Part shown: piece after piece, positions 58,301 through 64,000 of the stretch
Layout: every line of letters begins with the position of its first letter
How positions within the stretch are numbered: the first letter of the stretch is position 1
From: Agelas oroides
Taxonomy: Eukaryota > Porifera > Demospongiae > Agelasida > Agelasidae
Direction of reading: 5' to 3'
DNA: 64,000 bases
Assembly (NCBI GenBank): GCA_949130485.1
Contig: OX422186.1
Coordinates: 7,068,792-7,132,791 of the forward strand
The notes under the pieces: generated by a model
Told to the model about the DNA's origin: nothing
Seen by the model: the letters and a program-made list of their open reading frames with translations, nothing else
Databases searched by the model: none
Program-made: the position numbers and the translations under genes

Positions 58301-58856
58301 CACCACTTGCAGACACACCACTTCCAGACACACCACTTCCAGACATAGCACTTGCAGACACACCACTTGTAGACACACCACTTCCAGACACACCACTTGT
58401 AGACACACCACTTGCAGACACACCACTTCCAGACACACCACTTCCAGACATGCCACTTGCAGACACACCACTTGTAGACACACCACTTCCAGACACGGCA
58501 CCACTTGCAGACACACCACTTCCAGACACGGCACCACTTGCAGACACACCACTTCCAGACACGGCACCACTTGCAGACACACCACTTGCAGACACAGCAC
58601 CACTTGCAGACACACCACTTGCAGACAGGCCACTTCCAGACACACCGCTTCCAGACAGTCCAGAAGGGAAAGCACTAGCTGGCTCCTCACCGCTTCCACT
58701 TGCACTTAAAGGGCATTGTCCTTGTTGTAGCAGACCTAGCTCAGTTGCAACGGTCACTACTTCGCGCACTGAGGGAAAGTTCCTCTCCACTTGTGAAGCG
58801 CTGATGGTGAGCAACACCAAAATGATGGTACACATGAATTGCACGGTGCGCAACAT
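52306..58856 (-). CDS. Type I membrane glycoprotein with Ser/Gly/Val pentapeptide repeats
   Basis: Four exons on the minus strand: 58856-57465, 56872-56792, 53489 to about 53190, and 52899-52306; the first joins are in phase 0. The third exon's donor is uncertain (GTAAAC or GTGATT). The start is the ATG opening a signal peptide (MCTIILVLLTISAS). Residues about 64-323 are some 50 GVSAS/GVSGS units, each junction making a Ser-Gly pair; about 324-464 is Cys-rich (ICPDTFQIFGPLC .. CECFLPSFQCMFC). An SEA-like part carries RERR, a possible furin site, and NVTASN/NGSL sequons. A membrane helix (GIIVGAIVAAIAVLVIVSI) precedes RRRRR and an acidic tail of about 110 residues. It is probably a mucin- or proteoglycan-like surface protein; no orthologue recognised. 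Confidence 0.75.
54092..54547. mobile_element. Intronic MITE TACACTGCAAAAA..TTTTTGCAGTGTA
   Basis: Inverted ends of about 85 bp (TACACTGCAAAAACAAATTG, GGTTGTTTTAACCACAGAGT). It lies in the long intron of the minus-strand glycoprotein gene. Flanking it, a ~65-bp direct repeat (GCAGAGGATGATTCCCAGAG at 54006, diverged copy at 54617) is seen. Confidence 0.65.
54960..55170 (-). mobile_element. tRNA-derived SINE
   Basis: Read on the minus strand: A box TGGCTCAGTGGTCATGGC, B box TTGGTTCAATTCTCG, then CCAGCTTTTCAATTTTC and GTTGAGGCAAAAGCATTTAG, the same body as the SINEs at 14.5 kb. Confidence 0.68.
55244..55373. mobile_element. TAGCCT-family element (130 bp)
   Basis: TATTCTCATTCCCCCCAGGC pairs with GTCCTGGGAACGAGGCTA. 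GGTCAACCC (55235-55243) and GGTTGACCC (55374-55382) form a 9-bp duplication with two mismatches. Confidence 0.65.
55802..56250. mobile_element. Element with GGCGGCGGAA..TTCCGCCACC ends and G/C tracts
   Basis: Imperfect inverted ends. Inside are a G run of about 16 (56163-56178) and a C run of about 15 (56225-56239), plus GGGGGTCTGGGGGCATGCTC, the motif also seen in the 22140 and 45250 repeats. It is intronic. Confidence 0.5.
57888..58664 (-). repeat. Coding 15-bp minisatellite (~50 units)
   Basis: On the plus strand the unit is ACTTGCAGACACACC or ACTTCCAGACACACC; on the minus strand it codes GVSAS or GVSGS. Some units have an extra codon (GAVSGS). Because the unit is a multiple of three with few stops, nearly all six frames are open. 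Confidence 0.92.
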
Positions 58857-60852
58857 GGTCGGGTTTTTTTTCTCTCTCTCCGTAGTAGACAGTGCTTTTG
58901 CGCCTGGAGCGGGATGATTTGGTACGGGCAGTACACTAATGAGGGACACTTCACTTTAGCAACTTGAGGACTGCTGAGCTGTGCTACAGAGAGGCCTCTG
59001 TACTGTGGCTTGAACCTAGCTCGCGCAGAGCGCTCGTAGTTTCCGCTAGCCTGCTGCCACACCCATGACATTGTACATATAGCTATACCCGGTAATTCAA
59101 TGAACATGTGGACGGTGCCCCTGGTTGGGTGGTCACAGGAAATAGTTTCGGATACCACAGGAAATCGTAAAACGATGTTTTCACAATAACATATTCTTCA
59201 GCTTCACTTGTTCACCTATGTTCCTGTAGAGTGTAGTATAACAGGTGGGTAATCTTGGTGAACTCAGAGAGAAGTCATTGCATGATTCTGTTTGGATACA
59301 TTCCACAGGACACTTGCAGAACAAAAGTTGCAAATGTACAACACTTGTTGTGTCAGGCTCCTTTCTCAGACTCAAATGGTTACTGGCTGCCATGCTAGCG
59401 TAATTATGAGTCTTGACCATATAGCCACAACATGGGGTAGCAGGGGGTACTAAATTTATGCATGTAGCTATAGCTACAGAAATTGTTTAGGGACAACAGT
59501 TATTTTCTTGAGGGTAGAATTCTTACATGCATGCATACCTGGAGACCATGCAGAGTGGGCCCATCTAATCCACAAATACTGCTTAAGATATTTGTGCGAA
59601 CCAATGCTTTTGTTGCTGGAGTTGCATCAGGTATAATTCTGCTATATGTAATGCTGATGGTTAAATGACAAAGGGTTGTAATGTCGACAATATTCATTGT
59701 ATTATGTTCATTGTCTGCAAGTCTAGTCGCCGATTTTGACAAAAGAGAGATGAGCAAATTTTCATTGTCCACTAATCAAGTAGCTAGCTACATTGATACT
59801 GTTCATTGTCTATTTAGTAACTATAGATTTTGATGATAAAGGAGCCATAATTTGAAGAAGACATTAAATTTAGGACTGATGACAGGATAGCCTCCTTTCC
59901 AGGCCTTCTAAAACAGCTAATGCATTAGCTGTGTTAGAAGGCTAATGCATTAGTTGTGTTAGAAGGCCTGGAAAGGAGACTAATGACAGGATGCATGAGC
60001 TACTACGAGTATAGCCTCATAGTATATGGGAGAAGAGCAGGGATCACAATTCAGAACGGTGGTGAGTACTGTTCAATGGTTTCTCAAGCTCGGCATACAT
60101 AGAACAGTTCAGATCCAGGGACATTCACATCTCTAGATCAGCAATCTTTGTAGAATGTTTAATCTGGTGGTAGCTATATACTACTGCAAGTGTCATTTGG
60201 TGTAGGGGTTGAAGTTTGTACCTTCGAACATCCTCCTTTGTAGGTGTACAGTAGTACAGTTGTTTACTTGTCCATCCAGGCCATTCTTGCTTTAATTTTC
60301 TGTGCCCAATTAATACGTAGTTCTTCATGGACTCATACTACTTTTATGTATGTACATTCTGTTAACAATTAATTATGGTTTCATTATCATCCACAATGCA
60401 TGCTTTACATGCATGACTCAGCAACACTTGCCATATAATTATGCTCTTGCCCATGCATTTATAAATATAATTTCCTTAGTGATAAGACGAGTGGTGTATA
60501 ATCATAGTCAATGGCTGCAGCAGGTAGAAACTGCTTAAATAAACTTTTTTCTAATAAAAAAAATGTACATGATCCATCTATATACAGTATGTAATCTTGT
60601 GCAATCCACTTCAACAACAAAATAATACAACAGGATAAGTTAATTCTGTGGCTCTACGTACATTCTTCTTTGGTGCACAAATAAGAGTGCTGAATGCAAA
60701 CACAAAATATAGCCCAAGGCTACAAAACAGCCCAGCAATAAAATTTAATGGCTGTGATTAGTGAAGAGAGATTCAAAAATCTGATAATAATAATATAATT
60801 TATGTACAAGAGAGACAAGTGGCTGTACATGGTGAGTGGGTGTGGTTTTAAA
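58857..60852. other. Spacer between glycoprotein and phosphatase genes
   Basis: Holds one mini-element (59888-59982). A minus-strand stretch at about 59530-59625 (KALVRTNILSSICGLDG, then a GTATGC donor) might be an exon but has no partner. No gene is supported. Confidence 0.45.
59888..59982. mobile_element. TAGCCT-family element with perfect 9-bp target duplication
   Basis: TAGCCTCCTTTCCAGGCCTT pairs with GGCCTGGAAAGGAGACTA; ATGACAGGA stands at 59879-59887 and 59983-59991. The inside has a partial internal duplication (CTAATGCATTAG.TGTGTTAGAAGG twice). Confidence 0.85.
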
Positions 60853-63800
60853 TTACATGATACAACAAGTGCTGTGTTTATTGGTGGGTCTGTAGTGCTC
60901 AAGGAACTCGAGCTGCCGTTGGTTGATTGCACCTCGCCGCTTCCTGGGAGGACAAACATGGATAGCATAAGCTAGACACCAAGTCTAAGAGATGTATGCA
61001 CAATTTACAGCTATTATTAAGTCCTAAGTGCAGTGGGGGTGCTATGTATACCAAGGCCCCATGGGTATCTAAAAGGCCAGAGATTCCACTGGACAAACCA
61101 TCTTTAGACTCTAGAATATTTTAGAACATGTGTGCAGCAGGATTTACAAGTGGACCAGCAAGAAGAAGAGAGATGGAAGCAGAGGCATCAAGCAGAGACA
61201 TGAAGTGGGACTAGCCCATGCAAGCAATCATGTAAAAAAAACAGGGTGAGTTGGAATGTACTGAGGTTTCAAGCCACGTACTTAGAGTGTGACAGAGCAT
61301 GTACTTGTACACATACAGTTGTAGGAAGTTATGGCTGACTCGTGTGCTACTACATTCTTGCTCCCACCAGCCCACAGTGCACATCAATAGCTAAGAATCT
61401 TAATCATCTAAAGGCCTATCATCACATCATCAACTCACTGTCTAATATGCTCTACAGCATCACTGTACTTCATCCCATACTCAATGAGCGCTATAGCAAC
61501 CAACACTGGTGCCCTAGGATAGAGGGAGAGAGAGAAGTCACATCCCAGGCAGAAGTACGTCATGTGCAGGGGGTCAGAACCAGACTGATCTAACCATAAA
61601 CAGGGGCTTATTTCACATCATGCAATCATACCGAGTAATCACATTCGAAGTGCTGTAGTGCAAAACTTCCATTAAGGGTAGGGCTCATACGTGCAGCGAA
61701 GATGCATGAATACCTGATAAGTCTACATAGCGCGTATGAGCCCCGCTCTTAACGGAAGTACTGCGCTACAGCGCTTTAAACGCGGTAACGCGGTCGAATT
61801 ACGCAATGGAATAATGTTCAATTTCTACCCGGGACTGCCACATAGTTATACTATATTAAATGAAATGCTGCAATCTGATTGGTCAGTTGCAGGTAGTATA
61901 AATCACTTGTACTACCTGTAAATTTAACTTGACCACCTGTAACTGAAATTGCAGTTTAATACCATGTAGCAACAAGTTCTCATACAGTTTGTATATGTAA
62001 TACCATGGCTAGCAGTGCAATTTTGGATTTGGGATTAATTGCACGAGTAAGGTTTGTAACAAATCATATAGATTTTTCTTCACCTATTACACTTTTACTT
62101 TGACAGTGATATTAACATAGCCTCGTACCCAGTCCTCCACCACAGCTTGCAGTACGAATAATGCAGAAGAGGCCTGGTGAGAATTATCACGTGATGTATG
62201 CCACTGTCTATGTCACACATCTTAGTTATTAAATTTTGTATCCTTGTACCCAGGCGAACGGTATCTTGGGAATGAGACTGGAATTATTATGCAGCAGTAG
62301 CCACGATATCAATCGACAGTGTACAGATATATAGAAACAATATATGTGAAGCATGATGTTCCAAGAGCAAGCTAGTGTCATAGCGACTTCAAAACTAACC
62401 TCTGGAGACGTTGGCAACAGCTGGTTGCACTCCAGGTTCGTCATATAGCTTCTAGCAATCTGCAACTGTCAACTTTTCCATTCGAGCATCCTTTATCTCG
62501 TGTTCTGTTCTTGTTCGTCTTCGTCTAAACATGAAATTCGTTAGATAAATGTCCTGAACAAGCTCTAGTCCGTCCAAGTCGGCTTTGTGCAGCTACCTCA
62601 TGACGTTGCGAAAATATTAAAGTTATGTTATTACGTCAGTGGCATACATCATGTGATAATTCTCACCAGGCCTCCTCCACGTTATTCATACTGCAAGCAA
62701 CGATAGCTCTATCGAACGCTCCAACGATAGCCCGGACCCCAGACGTTCACGAGATCGACAGTACTTGACTTCACCGGTAAGAAACTCGCTCTAGGATTTA
62801 TTGCACATGAATTTGTAGTTGGGCACCGCCCCCCCCTACGTCCACCTCGCGTCCACCAGACATCATTCATGTGACAAGTGTTCCCAGGCCTTCCCCGTTT
62901 TTCGCGCTCCTCCGCCTCCGTGTATTATACTGAACGCAAACCGAAGAACAAAAACGGGATAGGCCTGGGAACAAGGCTAGTAGAAAGGCATGAACGAGGC
63001 TATACAAGGGGGTGGTCACCATGAGGTAGCCAAGCATAGGCTTTCCAAAAACTGTCTGTTCTCTTGTTGAATGCCACTACTTGCTTCACTGCTAGACAGG
63101 AAGGGTTCATAGTACTGACCTCACATTGACCCCAGGGGGGGAGTGTACAGTAAAACCTCCGAACAAAGGACACATTGGGGACGGGACATTTGTCCCTTGT
63201 AGAGAGGTTGTCCTCTCCTCGGAGGTTTTCTTTTAAACTTATTGGAAAGTCATTAAAGACAAAAAACTAACACTTAAAGGCTTTAAAATGTATTATTACA
63301 ATATATTCTGTGCATAAATTTTCAATTGCAAGATGGCAAGAGCAATACTACTTGCATAAAAAGTGCAGAATGATGTAATTATGTTTGTACAGTAAACACT
63401 CGATTGATATTTGTATGTAGCTAAACGAAAGTTTTCGTTTGCGGGTACAGTGGAAAGGACCACCGCTGCATATGCGGAATACGGAGGTATCCATTATGTG
63501 CATTCGGTATACTTCCGGTAGGCGTGGTAATATGTGAGGTCGCATTTTTGGACCTCTCAGTTGCTGTACCATGGCGAGAAAGGCTAGCACGATGAGCAAC
63601 AGTGCTAATATAATGTCTGGTCTTTGAATCCAGCGACGGTGGCGCACAATCTTATGACAAGCGTTCGCATTATGTACAAAAGTATCGGTGGGTGTAGTTT
63701 CACTGTCAGCTTTCGGAGGTAATTTTGTATTGGCTAAGGTACGTCTGGGGCTCATCAGTGTCTCTTGTTCGGAATTGAGAGGTGTTCGTTTCTCAGAGGT

Positions 63801-64000
63801 TCGAAATGTATTAGTTCTATGGTAAAATCAATCGGGGGCAAGTGATCTGTCCGCTGTACAGAGGTTGTCCGCTTTTCGGAGGGTCCGTTATTAGAGGTTT
63901 TACTGTACATGTATATTTGTTACCTTCCTAGCCCTGCGACACAGTGCACAGCAATGCAGTTGTTTCCATCTTCTTTGAAAGTGTCTATTACCAGACGAAG
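60853..64000 (-). CDS. PTP4A: Protein tyrosine phosphatase type IVA (PRL), last three exons
   Basis: Exons 64000-63924 (partial), 61513-61439 and 60943-60853 join in phase. The first codes DGNNCIAVHCVAGLGR, the PRL active-site loop with catalytic Cys and Arg in C-x5-R; the second continues APVLVAIALIEYGMKYSDAV; the third gives RQKRRGAINQRQLEFLEHYR and ends CCIM, a CAAX prenylation box after a short polar stretch. PRL enzymes are small prenylated phosphatases of the plasma membrane and endosomes that bind CNNM magnesium transporters. Upstream exons (about 85 codons in known PRLs) lie beyond the right edge. The 2.4-kb intron between the first two exons carries several transposons. Which vertebrate PRL it matches best cannot be decided, so the symbol is for the family. 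Confidence 0.93.
61650..61774. mobile_element. Foldback element (125 bp) in PTP4A intron
   Basis: GTGCTGTAGTGCAAAACTTC and ATTAAGGGTAGGGCTCATAC pair with the right arm (GTATGAGCCCCGCTCTTAAC, GGAAGTACTGCGCTACAGCG). Confidence 0.65.
62118..62700. mobile_element. Inverted-repeat region with a TAGCCT-family end
   Basis: TAGCCTCGTACCCAGTCCTC (62118) may pair with TTGGGAATGAGACTG (to 62280). In addition 62138-62210 (GAGGCCTGGTGAGAATTATC, ATGTATGCCACTG) is the reverse complement of 62636-62700. Two elements may overlap here; the borders are uncertain. Confidence 0.5.
62872..62979. mobile_element. TAGCCT-family element, worn left end
   Basis: TGTTCCCAGGCCTTCCCCGT pairs with ACGGGATAGGCCTGGGAACA and the right end AAGGCTA. 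The left terminus and target duplication are lost. Confidence 0.55.
63148..63905. mobile_element. TA-flanked transposon CAGTAAAACCTC..GAGGTTTTACTG (pogo/mariner-like)
   Basis: The ends CAGTAAAACCTC and GAGGTTTTACTG are exact inverted repeats with TA on both sides (63146-63147, 63906-63907). Internal subterminal GAGAGGTTGTCC / ACAGAGGTTGTCCGC repeats support a pogo-type element. It has no transposase. A minus-strand frame (63755-63348) with one hydrophobic segment (IILALLLIVLAFLAMV) lies inside; I do not recognise it. Confidence 0.72.

Noticed and set aside
57886-58917. 343-codon plus-strand frame (PLADTPLADT..) and other long frames over the same stretch
   Set aside because: They are shadows of the 15-bp repeat. 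Only the minus-strand frame has a signal peptide, Cys-rich domain, splice sites and a membrane segment downstream.
59500-59772. Exon of an unknown gene (KALVRTNILSSICGLDG)
   Set aside because: It has a plausible donor but no clear acceptor or partner exon; kept only as a remark in the spacer entry.
1-64000. Endogenous retrovirus, LTR element or Polinton
   Set aside because: I saw no long terminal repeats, integrase, protease, capsid or polymerase-B coding sequence anywhere in the window.

Overview
The window looks like animal nuclear DNA, most likely from a sponge (demosponge). Genes are split by introns with GT..AG borders, the DNA is AT-rich, and there are many short inverted-repeat transposons, tRNA-derived SINEs, (GT)n microsatellites and no operons. 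The protein families point the same way: a NACHT/WD40 (NLR-like) gene, a DUF6589 gene, a mucin/proteoglycan-like membrane protein, an expanded family of intronless polytopic membrane proteins, and a PRL (PTP4A) phosphatase. The species call is inference.

Layout. (1) 63-3235, minus: a decayed seven-exon DUF6589 gene. (2) 3.5-7.1 kb: non-autonomous DNA transposons. (3) 7613-17802, plus: an NLR-like gene in five recognised exons (phases agree at every junction), with an N-terminal helical region, a linker, NACHT with intact Walker A and B, and WD40 repeats; its introns hold nested transposons, SINEs and a GT microsatellite. (4) 18.3-25.0 kb: broken copies of the membrane-protein gene. (5) 25-29.3 kb: a repeat-rich spacer with an inverted pair of nearly identical elements, four foldback elements and a 46-bp array. 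(6) 29.66-49.7 kb: a second copy of blocks 3 and 4. It has a broken, ATPase-less NLR copy and three intact membrane-protein genes (36389-38275 plus, 43243-45132 plus, 47828-49711 minus). (7) 52306-58856, minus: a four-exon type I membrane protein whose ectodomain carries about 50 copies of a five-residue Gly/Val/Ser repeat encoded by a 15-bp minisatellite. (8) 60853-64000, minus: the last three exons of a PTP4A/PRL phosphatase ending in a CAAX box; the 5' part lies beyond the right edge.

The centre is a large segmental duplication. Block A (about 12.2-26.0 kb) and block B (about 29.7-49.9 kb) share the NLR gene, membrane-protein genes and flanks, but each has its own deletions, transposon insertions and template-switch-like junctions. 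The NLR gene is whole in A and broken in B, while the membrane proteins are broken in A and whole in B, so together the blocks keep one good set. Comparing the copies also shows individual transposon insertions with their target-site duplications. The neighbouring NLR and receptor-like genes suggest a fast-evolving cluster that might serve recognition or defence, but nothing in the sequence proves that role.
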